Assembly: GCF_013410745.1 (NCBI RefSeq)
Contig: NZ_JACCFY010000001.1
Location: forward strand, 434,001-498,000
Direction: 5' to 3'
From: Nesterenkonia xinjiangensis
GTDB lineage: Bacteria; Actinomycetota; Actinomycetes; Actinomycetales; Micrococcaceae
DNA length: 64,000 nt
This document shows, piece after piece, positions 7,253 to 14,830 of this stretch (position 1 is its first letter; every line of letters starts with the position of its first letter). Below the pieces are notes generated by a model, which saw only the letters and a program-made list of their open reading frames with translations, ran no database searches and was not told where the DNA came from. The position numbers and the translations under genes are program-made.

Positions 7253-10173
7253 CGCCGGAGCCGAACACCCTCCAGTACCGCATCGCCCAGCTCGAACAGG
7301 GACTGGAGCTCTTCGAGGACCTCGGCACCGAGCTCACGGGCCACAAGGCCTCGCTCGAAGGCCTGCTGCAGGACACCCGATTCCGCCAGCTCTCTCCGCT
7401 GCGCGCGACCCCCTTCACCCACGGCGCGCTCAACGCCGAGCAGCTGCTGGAGGACGTCCGCCCCGCTGTGGAGGCCCTGCCGCCCGGGGAGATGGGCATC
7501 TCCCGCCCGCACAGTCAGCTGAGGATCGCCGTCGTCTGCGACAGCTTCTTCCACCAGTCCATGGACGGCCTGGTGGACCTGGTCCCGCTGAAGCCCAAGG
7601 ACTGGCGCAACCAGCTCACCGAGGAGAACCGCCCGGACCTGCTGCTGGTCGCGGCCACCTGGAAGGGTGTGGACGGCAAGTCCTGGATCGGCAACGCCCG
7701 CCCCGACTCCTGGCGGCGTCGGCAGCTCACGGACGTGATCATGCGGACCTTCCGCGAGCACGGCATCCCGGTCGTCTATTACGGCAAGGAGGATCCGCCC
7801 AACTATGAGCTCTTCCTCTCCCTGGCCCAGGCCGCGGACCACATCCTCACCACCGCGGAGGAGATGGTCCCGCACTACGAGCGGGACTGCCCGGACGCGC
7901 AGAGCATCGGGGTGCTGCCCTTCGGGGTGAACCCGCTGGTCCACACGCCCATCGGTTCCCGGCCCGCCGCCAGCGACCTGATCCACTTCGCCGGCTCCTG
8001 GCTGCCGGAGAAGTACCCGCAGCGCACCACCTACGGCTCCTGGGCGCTCAACGGGGTCATCCAGTCCGGCTACCCGCTGGTGATCATCGACCGCCACTCG
8101 GCCTTCGAGCCCAGCCCCTATGACCGCCGCTACTCCTACCCGCGCGGCTACACCCCTTACATCGCGCCCGCGCAGCCGCGTGAGGACCTCATGGAGATGC
8201 AGCGGGTGACGGATGTCGCGGTGAACCTCAACTCGGTGGTCGCCTCCCAGTCGATGTTCGCCAACCGGGTCCTGGAGCTGCAGGCCTCCGGCACGATGGT
8301 GATCTCCACCTACAACCAGGGGGTGAACTCGTTCTACCCGCAGGTGCACATCGCCAACTCGGCCGACGACGTCGCCGCCATGTTGAACTCCATCACGCTG
8401 GAGGAGCTGCGCCGGGTCCAGGGCGACGGCATCCGCAAGGTCTTCCTGGACGATCACGCGATCAACCGGCTGGCCAGCATCGCCCGGGCCGCCGGCGCCA
8501 CCCCGCCGCAGGACAGCGAGCGCATCCTGGCGGTGACGGACAGACCCACCGACGCCCTGGCCCGGGAGATGGCCGAGCAGACGCATTCCGCCGTGCCGCT
8601 GACCAGCTGGGACAGGCTGCACGAGCACGACGGCGACTACGACATCCTGCTGCCCGTGACCCCGTCCCGGCACTACACGCCTCGCTACGCCGCCGACCAC
8701 GCCGCGGCCTTCACCTACCAGTCGGCCGCGGTCACCACCAAGCTGGCGGGCACCGCCGCAGAGACCGACGACGACGCCCACCGCCACCACACCGGCATCC
8801 GCCGGCTGGACCTCACCGCCTGGTGGCGTCCGGACCTGGACGGCGTGGACTCCGCGACGAGTCTGACTCTCCGCGCCCGCCAGGCCCGGGTGTACGCCGT
8901 GGACCATCTGAACCATCACCCGGCGGACCGCACCGTGACGATCTCGCCGAACACCGGGGAGCTCTCCGGTGTGGCCCAGGCGCTGAAGGACATCCAGGAG
9001 GACCTGGTGTTCTCCAATGCGGACCCTGCCCAGCTGGACCACTCCGCCCATGCTCCGCTGGCCCGGCGCATCCTCACTCCCCGCCGGCCGGCCCCTGACC
9101 GGTTCCGCGGCGACGACCTCGACTCCGCCGGCCGGGAGTTCCGTGCAGTGGCGGAGAAGTACGGCCTGCAGCTCTCGGTGGTGGTGCCGGTCTACAACAA
9201 CGGCGATCACCTGCGGCACAAGGCCTTCGCCTCGCTGCGCCGCTCCACGATCTTCGACGTGATGCATGTGCTGCTGATCAACGACGGCTCCACGGATCCG
9301 GCCACCGCCGACACCGTGGAGGACCTGGCGCACACCTATCCGAACGTCTCGGCCTTCCACCACCCTGAGGGTGGCTCCGGCTCGGCGTCGCGGCCGCGCA
9401 ACACCGGGCTGGCGCTGGCCTCCACCCCGTATGTGACCTATCTGGACCCGGACAACGAGGCCGTGGAGTCGGGGTACACCCGGCTCTACCAGGAGTTCGT
9501 GGAGCACCCGGAGGTCGACTTCGTGCTGGGGCACATGACCTTGTGGCGCAACGCCCCGACCAAGCGGCAGCAGAAGAACGTCAAGACGGTGAAGTTCCTC
9601 AACAGCCTGGCCAAAGGCATGGAGGAGGATGAGCACGGGAACCTGATCAGCCCGGACGATGTGCTCTCCCGCACCGCCTTCATGCCGTTCAGCATCCAGG
9701 CGATGATCGCCCGCACCTCGTGGCTGAAACGGCTGGGACTCACCCAGCCGGTGGGCGGCGTCGGGCAGGACTCCTACTTCTCCCAGCAGATGCTGCACTA
9801 CGCGCGTCGGATCCGTCCGGTGCGCACCAAGGTGCACACCTACTACAGCGAAGTCAGCGACTCCACCGTCAATGCCGTCAGCGCCCGGCTCTTCCACCGC
9901 TACGTGCCGTTGGAGCGGGACCGTTCCGAGTGGCTGCGCTCGGTGGGCCTGCTGGACGAGTACCGCCGGACACGGCTGGAGGGCTTCCTGGTCAGCTGGT
10001 ACCTGAAGAAGCTCGACGCCGTCCCGGCCGAGCAGTGGCAGGAGGCGGCTGAGACCCTGGCCTGGATCGTGGACCTCTACGGAGGCTACGACGGCGACCA
10101 TCCGCGGATCCTGGACTTCTACCGATCGCTGCACGACGCACGGCCCGAGGCTGCCCAGGAGGATGCTCGATGA
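7249..10173 (+). CDS. Two-domain glycosyltransferase A1 (CgeB-like GT-B + GT2)
   Basis: A 974-residue protein with two glycosyltransferase modules. After a short helical N-terminus, residues about 85-430 resemble the DUF3880/CgeB (YkvP) GT-B group: VVYYGKEDPPNY, HFAGSWLPEKYPQR, and the donor-side helix NRVLELQASGTMVISTYNQG. A linker follows. Residues about 637-870 are a GT-A family 2 domain: LSVVVPVYNNGDHL, then LLINDGSTD, GGSGSASRPRNTG and the metal-binding YLDPDNE near 730. The end is helical (WYLKKL). Predicted bifunctional cytoplasmic polymerase or alternating transferase for a surface glycan. The start overlaps the coiled-coil gene by ATGA. Its closest relative here is 14827-17574, not its neighbour. 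Substrates unknown. Confidence 0.85.
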   Translation: MTPEPNTLQYRIAQLEQGLELFEDLGTELTGHKASLEGLLQDTRFRQLSPLRATPFTHGALNAEQLLEDVRPAVEALPPGEMGISRPHSQLRIAVVCDSFFHQSMDGLVDLVPLKPKDWRNQLTEENRPDLLLVAATWKGVDGKSWIGNARPDSWRRRQLTDVIMRTFREHGIPVVYYGKEDPPNYELFLSLAQAADHILTTAEEMVPHYERDCPDAQSIGVLPFGVNPLVHTPIGSRPAASDLIHFAGSWLPEKYPQRTTYGSWALNGVIQSGYPLVIIDRHSAFEPSPYDRRYSYPRGYTPYIAPAQPREDLMEMQRVTDVAVNLNSVVASQSMFANRVLELQASGTMVISTYNQGVNSFYPQVHIANSADDVAAMLNSITLEELRRVQGDGIRKVFLDDHAINRLASIARAAGATPPQDSERILAVTDRPTDALAREMAEQTHSAVPLTSWDRLHEHDGDYDILLPVTPSRHYTPRYAADHAAAFTYQSAAVTTKLAGTAAETDDDAHRHHTGIRRLDLTAWWRPDLDGVDSATSLTLRARQARVYAVDHLNHHPADRTVTISPNTGELSGVAQALKDIQEDLVFSNADPAQLDHSAHAPLARRILTPRRPAPDRFRGDDLDSAGREFRAVAEKYGLQLSVVVPVYNNGDHLRHKAFASLRRSTIFDVMHVLLINDGSTDPATADTVEDLAHTYPNVSAFHHPEGGSGSASRPRNTGLALASTPYVTYLDPDNEAVESGYTRLYQEFVEHPEVDFVLGHMTLWRNAPTKRQQKNVKTVKFLNSLAKGMEEDEHGNLISPDDVLSRTAFMPFSIQAMIARTSWLKRLGLTQPVGGVGQDSYFSQQMLHYARRIRPVRTKVHTYYSEVSDSTVNAVSARLFHRYVPLERDRSEWLRSVGLLDEYRRTRLEGFLVSWYLKKLDAVPAEQWQEAAETLAWIVDLYGGYDGDHPRILDFYRSLHDARPEAAQEDAR

Positions 10174-12980
10174 CCCGCCCACCCGCCGGGGAGTTCTCCT
10201 CCCGCGTCGCCGAGCTCGACGCCGGTCTGGAGGCCCTGGAGTCGCTGATATCCGGAGGAGGGTCCCAGCGGGGGCTGCGCCGGACGCTGCTGCGTGAAGG
10301 GTCGCCCCACCTCTCCAGCCCCTTCATCCGGGACGCTCAGGACGTCGGCGAGCTGATCGATCGTCTGGCGCCCGTGCTTCAGGAGCTTCCCCCCGGCGAA
10401 CCGGGGATCGCGAAGCCGCACACCGGGCTGCGCGTGGCGATCATCTGTGACGAGCCGCTGCATCGGAGCTTCACCGGGCTGGCTGACCTGATCTACCTGA
10501 GCCCCGAGTCCTGGCAGGAGCAGCTTGCCGAGTCGGGGCCCCCTGACCTGCTGCTGGTGACCCCGGTGGTCTCCGGGATCGACGGCGGCTGGTCCGGCGT
10601 CGAGCGGCTCTCCTCCGCCCCGCGGACCGCGCTGACCGGACGCATCATCCCGCACCTGCGCGCCCGGGGTGTCCCGGTGGTCTTCTGGGGCACCCAGGTG
10701 CCGCGCTTCTACCCGCACTGGCAGGGCATCGCCGAGCAGGCGGATCACATCCTCACCGCCACCGCGGAGCATCTCCCCCGGTACGCGCAGGACTGCCCGC
10801 GGGCGCAGTCGATCGGGCTGCTGACGATGGGGGTGAACCCGGTGCACCACTCCCCGATCGGCACCCGCCCGGCGGCCACAGACCTGATCCCGTTCTTCGG
10901 GACCTGGCACGAGCAGCTCTTCCCCCAACGACGCGAATACGCCGGCTGGCTGCTGGACGGGGTGCTCGAGTCCGGCCGGCCGCTGGCGCTGATGGACCGC
11001 CGCTCCCAGGATCCGGCCCGCACCGGCGAGACCGCCTGGCCCCCGCGCTGCACCCCGTACCTGACCACGACTCGTCCGCGGGACCTGGTGGCTCGGCTGC
11101 ACCGGGCCACGGACCGTGCGATCGCGTTGAACTCCGCGGTCGGCTCGCAGACGATGTTCAGCGACCGGATCCTGGAGCTCGAGGCCTCCGGGACGATGGT
11201 GCTCTCCACCTACAACCAGGGCGTGAACTCCGAGCACCCGCATGTGCACATCGCCCAGTCTCCCCAGGACGTGGCCGCCGCCTTAGAGGTGCTCACCCAC
11301 CGGGAGCTGCGCCGCACCCAGGCCGAAGGCATCCGGAAGGCCTTCCTGGACCACCATGCCGCGGACCGGCTGATGACGATCGCCGCGGCCGCCGGCGTCG
11401 GGACGCTGCCACGCTCTCCACGGCTGCTGGCCGTCACCGAGGAGCCCAGTGAGACGCTGCGCCGGGACCTCGCGGGGCAGAGCCTCGGCCCGGTGGAGCT
11501 GATCGACTGGGAGCAGCTCTCCCGCCGAGCCTCCGCCGGCATCGCAGAGGTGGACATGCTGCTGCCGGTGAGTCCGCGGCACCGCTACGCCCCCACCTAC
11601 GCGGCCGACCACCTGGCCTCCTTCGCCCACCAGCGGGACTGTGTGACCACCAAGCTCGCCTCCCCGGGCGTCCCGACCGGAACCCTGGACGGCACGCGGC
11701 CCAGCACCACCGCCGACGCCGTCGCCCGGTCGGATCGGCACTCCCACCGGCACCGTGTGGGTGTCGAGGACCTCGCACTCAGCGCCTGGTGGCGCCCGGC
11801 AGCCGACCGGCTGGTCTCCGCCGAGCGGCTGGGGCAGGTGGCGCGCAGCGTGCAGGCCTACGCGATCGACGGATTCGGACATCACCCGGCGAGCACGCAG
11901 ATCACCCTGCGGGACGCCGCTCCGGACCTCGACGACGACGTGGAGACCTTCGCCGCCGAGGTCCGCGAGACCGCCGAGACCCTCGGGCTGCGCCTGAGTG
12001 TGGTGATCCCGGTCTATGAGAACGGCGACCACCTGCGGCACAAGGCCTTCGCCTCGCTGCGCCGCTCCAGCCTCTTCGACCAGATGCACATCCTGCTTCT
12101 CGACGACGGCTCCAGTGACCAGGCGACGCTGCAGACCGTGGACGAGCTGGCCCGCGAGCACCCGCAGGTCAGCGCCTACCGCTTCGCCCAGGGCGGCTCC
12201 GGTTCTGCCTCACGCCCCAGGGACTTGGGGGTCCGACTGGCCGCCACCGAGCAGATCGCCTTCCTCGACCCGGACGATGAGATGGTCGAGGACGGGCTCG
12301 CCCGACTGGTGGCTGAGCTGGACGCTCATCCGGACGTGGACTTCGTGCTGGGCAACTTCACCCGTTGGTCCACCCGGCATCAGCGTCTGGACCACCACGC
12401 GGAGATCCAGGAGACCTTCGCGGATCATCTCGATGCGGCGGGCACTGTCGTGCTGCCGGCCAGCCCGCACGAGCTGTGGGGGTTCCGCTCGCTGCGCATC
12501 CACGCCGCGGTGGTGCGCACCGCCTGGCTGCAGTCGCTGGAGCCGGTCCAGCCGGTGGGCGCGGCCGGGCAGGACAACTTCCTGGCCCAGCAGATGATGC
12601 ACCGGGCGCGCAGGATCCGCTCTGTGGACACCCCGGTGAACGCGTACTACAGCGAGGTCAGCGGGTCGATGGTGAACTCGGTGTCCCCCCGGTACTTCCG
12701 CAAGTATCTGCCGCTGGACCGTGCCCGCGCCCGCTGGCTGCGCGAGAACGACCTCCTGGAGACCTACCGCCGCACCCGGTTCGAGGGGTACACGGTCAAC
12801 TGGTATCTGAAGAAGCTGCGCACTGTGCCCCGGGAGCAGTGGCTGGAGGCCGCCGAGACGATCGCCGAGATCCTCGCCTGCTACGGGGAGCACGAGTGGA
12901 CCGACCCCGTGGTGGGGCAGTTCTTCTCCGGTCTGGAGACCGCCCGGGCGGGTCAGGGTGGGAACGGCGCCGATGGTTGA
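10170..12980 (+). CDS. Two-domain glycosyltransferase A2 (CgeB-like GT-B + GT2)
   Basis: A 936-residue paralogue of the preceding gene with the same two modules. The CgeB-like half has VVFWGTQVPRFY, FGTWHEQLFPQRREY and ILELEASGTMVLSTYNQG; the GT2 half begins at about residue 607 (LSVVIPVYENGDHL) with LLLDDGSSD and the metal site FLDPDDE near 700. The V-V-F-W-G-T-Q and G-T-W-H signatures are shared with 17571-20333 and differ from those of A1 and B1, so this is a second, functionally distinct subtype that presumably uses another donor or acceptor. The start overlaps the previous stop (ATGA). In-frame Gly/Asp-rich end, then overlap with the ATP-grasp start. Confidence 0.85.
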   Translation: MTRPPAGEFSSRVAELDAGLEALESLISGGGSQRGLRRTLLREGSPHLSSPFIRDAQDVGELIDRLAPVLQELPPGEPGIAKPHTGLRVAIICDEPLHRSFTGLADLIYLSPESWQEQLAESGPPDLLLVTPVVSGIDGGWSGVERLSSAPRTALTGRIIPHLRARGVPVVFWGTQVPRFYPHWQGIAEQADHILTATAEHLPRYAQDCPRAQSIGLLTMGVNPVHHSPIGTRPAATDLIPFFGTWHEQLFPQRREYAGWLLDGVLESGRPLALMDRRSQDPARTGETAWPPRCTPYLTTTRPRDLVARLHRATDRAIALNSAVGSQTMFSDRILELEASGTMVLSTYNQGVNSEHPHVHIAQSPQDVAAALEVLTHRELRRTQAEGIRKAFLDHHAADRLMTIAAAAGVGTLPRSPRLLAVTEEPSETLRRDLAGQSLGPVELIDWEQLSRRASAGIAEVDMLLPVSPRHRYAPTYAADHLASFAHQRDCVTTKLASPGVPTGTLDGTRPSTTADAVARSDRHSHRHRVGVEDLALSAWWRPAADRLVSAERLGQVARSVQAYAIDGFGHHPASTQITLRDAAPDLDDDVETFAAEVRETAETLGLRLSVVIPVYENGDHLRHKAFASLRRSSLFDQMHILLLDDGSSDQATLQTVDELAREHPQVSAYRFAQGGSGSASRPRDLGVRLAATEQIAFLDPDDEMVEDGLARLVAELDAHPDVDFVLGNFTRWSTRHQRLDHHAEIQETFADHLDAAGTVVLPASPHELWGFRSLRIHAAVVRTAWLQSLEPVQPVGAAGQDNFLAQQMMHRARRIRSVDTPVNAYYSEVSGSMVNSVSPRYFRKYLPLDRARARWLRENDLLETYRRTRFEGYTVNWYLKKLRTVPREQWLEAAETIAEILACYGEHEWTDPVVGQFFSGLETARAGQGGNGADG

Positions 12981-14046
12981 GCCGCCCGCACGTCGGGGGC
13001 CGGCTGAGCCGACCACCGACGCGAACCTCGCCTTCGTGCAGCGGCACCTGGCGCACCGGCATCTGCAGTTCACCCCGCTGGCCTCATGGCCGGGACACCG
13101 TGGTGCCTTGACACGTGAGGCCAAGCGCCGGGGCCTGACGGTGCGCGAGCAGGACAAGTCGATGTACTTCTTCCAGGCCGGCCGCTGCATCGGCGGCACG
13201 GTGGGGCTGATCAGCACCCTGGTCGGGTACTCCGCGGCCCGCACCACCCGCTCCAAGACCTTCACCAAGGATCTGCTGGCCCGCGCCGGGCTCCCGGTGC
13301 CCCGGGGCCGGCACTTCCCGGCCACCCGGCTGGAGACCGCGGTGAGCTGGTGGGCGGAGCAGACCACCGACGGCGGACTCGGCGAGGTCGTCGTCAAACC
13401 CGCCGACGGCAACGCGGGCCGGGGGGTCAGTGTGGAGGTCCGCACCGAGGATCAGCTGCGCAGCGCGTGGCAGCGTGCCCGCCGCGAGTCCAGCAGAAAG
13501 CAGGTGATCCTGGAGGAACAGGTGCGCGGGGTCGACACCCGGGTGTTCGTGGTCGGCGACCGCGCGGTCGCGGCGACGGTCCGGGTCCCCGCCCATGTGA
13601 TCGGCGACGGCTCCCGCAGCGTGGCAAAGCTCGCCGAAGAGTACGAGCAGGCCCGCACCGTGCACAAGTACCTCTCCTCGCGCCCCACGTTTCTCGACGT
13701 GACGCTGATGGGCCGGCGCGGCATCGGACTGGACGACGTCCCCGCCACCAGTGAGGTGGTCTTCCTCAACGGGACGGCGAACGTCTCCCAGGGTGGGGTG
13801 ACGGTCGACGTCACCGAGGAGATCCATCCCGAGCTGCTGGAGCTTGCAGTACGCGCGGTCTCGGCCTTCCCGGACCTGCGGTGCGCCGGCGTCGACCTGC
13901 TGGTCCCTGAGCTCGGCTCCCCGGAGGGCGCGACGGTGATCGAGCTGAACACCTCGGCGAATCTCTCCATCAATCAGGTACCCGGATACGGGACGCCGCG
14001 GGACGTGGCCGCGGCTCTGCTGGAGGAGATGCAGCGCGGCCGATGA
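12973..14046 (+). CDS. ATP-grasp ligase of block A
   Basis: About 357 residues, single ATP-grasp domain of the cyanophycin synthetase/RimK-like type. N-terminal pre-ATP-grasp strands precede the lysine strand VVVKPADGNAGRGV, the second strand ILEEQVRGVDTRVFVVGD, and the metal-binding VIELNTSANLSIN; the end reads GYGTPRDVAAALLEEM. Expected chemistry is ATP-dependent ligation of a carboxylate to an amine via acyl phosphate, here probably on a sugar acid or an amino acid already on the glycan (inference). ATG 12973 is chosen, overlapping the GT stop by 8 bases; a GTG five codons upstream is possible. The closest relative in the window is 20367-21416 at the same place in block B. Confidence 0.85.
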   Translation: MVEPPARRGPAEPTTDANLAFVQRHLAHRHLQFTPLASWPGHRGALTREAKRRGLTVREQDKSMYFFQAGRCIGGTVGLISTLVGYSAARTTRSKTFTKDLLARAGLPVPRGRHFPATRLETAVSWWAEQTTDGGLGEVVVKPADGNAGRGVSVEVRTEDQLRSAWQRARRESSRKQVILEEQVRGVDTRVFVVGDRAVAATVRVPAHVIGDGSRSVAKLAEEYEQARTVHKYLSSRPTFLDVTLMGRRGIGLDDVPATSEVVFLNGTANVSQGGVTVDVTEEIHPELLELAVRAVSAFPDLRCAGVDLLVPELGSPEGATVIELNTSANLSINQVPGYGTPRDVAAALLEEMQRGR

Positions 14047-14200
14047 GCGAAGGTCCAGGAATTGAGAAGGCCGGCGCCGGCCGAGCGAGCAGGCCCTGGG
14101 GCATCTAGACTGATGACGGCCGGGAGCAGGGGGTGCTCTCGGACGAGACCATACCGAGCACACATCACAGAACGTGGACTGGACGAACAAGGAGTCACCC
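14047..14200 (+). promoter_or_regulatory. Gap between duplicated blocks A and B
   Basis: Holds a perfect 14-bp palindrome GGCCGGCGCCGGCC at 14069-14082, which could fold as part of a terminator or bind a regulator, then a TAGACT -10-like hexamer at 14106-14111. The following gene has AAGGAG six bases before its GTG start at 14201. No -35 at normal spacing was found, so the promoter is tentative. Confidence 0.35.
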
Positions 14201-14830
14201 GTGACAGCAGGGGCAGCGGCATCGGAGAGTGAAGCGACCACCTTCGAGGGCAGGACGGACATCACCGCCACGGACGACGGCGACGGCAGGGGGCCGATCG
14301 CCGTGGAGGAGCCGCTCCCTGACGTCGTCGACGCCCTGCTGGACCAGCAGCGTGCCCTCCTGCGTGAGCTGCAGTGGACCTATCAGCAGCTGGACACCTT
14401 CAACCGCAATGAGACCCAGCGGGTGCTGAAGAACCTGGCCTCGAAGATCGCCAGCTCACCTGCGGTCTCCACCGAGACCGTGGAGAAGGCCGAGGATTCG
14501 CTGCGCAAAGAGGTCCGCCAGGTCGGCAACTACGCCCAGCGCGTGCCCTCCGGGTTCCCCAAGCGGTTCCAACAGCTGGAGCGGCGCCTGGACGGTCTCG
14601 AGAAGCGCCTCTCCTCCATGGAGCAGCGGCTGAAGGCGCTGGAGGATCCCCTGACGAAGCTGTCCTCGACGATGACCCGCATCGACCGTTCTGTGGCTCG
14701 GATCTCCCGTGCCCAGGACGAGCGAGGGGCGGTCCAGCGCCGGGTGAAGACGGTCGTGCGGAACACCGTCCCCAGCCCGGTGGTGCGCCGGGTCCGCCAG
14801 GTGATCTCCCGGGCGGGTGCTGACCGTTGA
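14201..14830 (+). CDS. Coiled-coil protein heading block B
   Basis: About 209 residues from GTG 14201, preceded by AAGGAG. Acidic, low-complexity N-terminus, then the signature QRALLRELQWTYQQLDTF, matching block A's HRALLRELQWAYKQLDTF. A longer coiled coil follows than in block A (QQLERRLDGLEKRLSSMEQR and on to about residue 170), and the tail is basic. No membrane segment and no enzyme motif. The stop overlaps the TTG start of the next GT by TTGA. Because the protein is kept in both duplicated blocks directly before a GT of the same subtype, I infer a dedicated structural partner of the A1/B1 type transferases. Confidence 0.72.
   Translation: MTAGAAASESEATTFEGRTDITATDDGDGRGPIAVEEPLPDVVDALLDQQRALLRELQWTYQQLDTFNRNETQRVLKNLASKIASSPAVSTETVEKAEDSLRKEVRQVGNYAQRVPSGFPKRFQQLERRLDGLEKRLSSMEQRLKALEDPLTKLSSTMTRIDRSVARISRAQDERGAVQRRVKTVVRNTVPSPVVRRVRQVISRAGADR

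Noticed and set aside
6928-10182. Antisense ORF of 1084 codons opposite giant GT A1
   Set aside because: High G+C keeps opposite frames open. The plus frame has the GT motifs, and the antisense product has no recognisable fold. Similar long shadows lie opposite other genes (for example 1587-4541 and 18876-21236).
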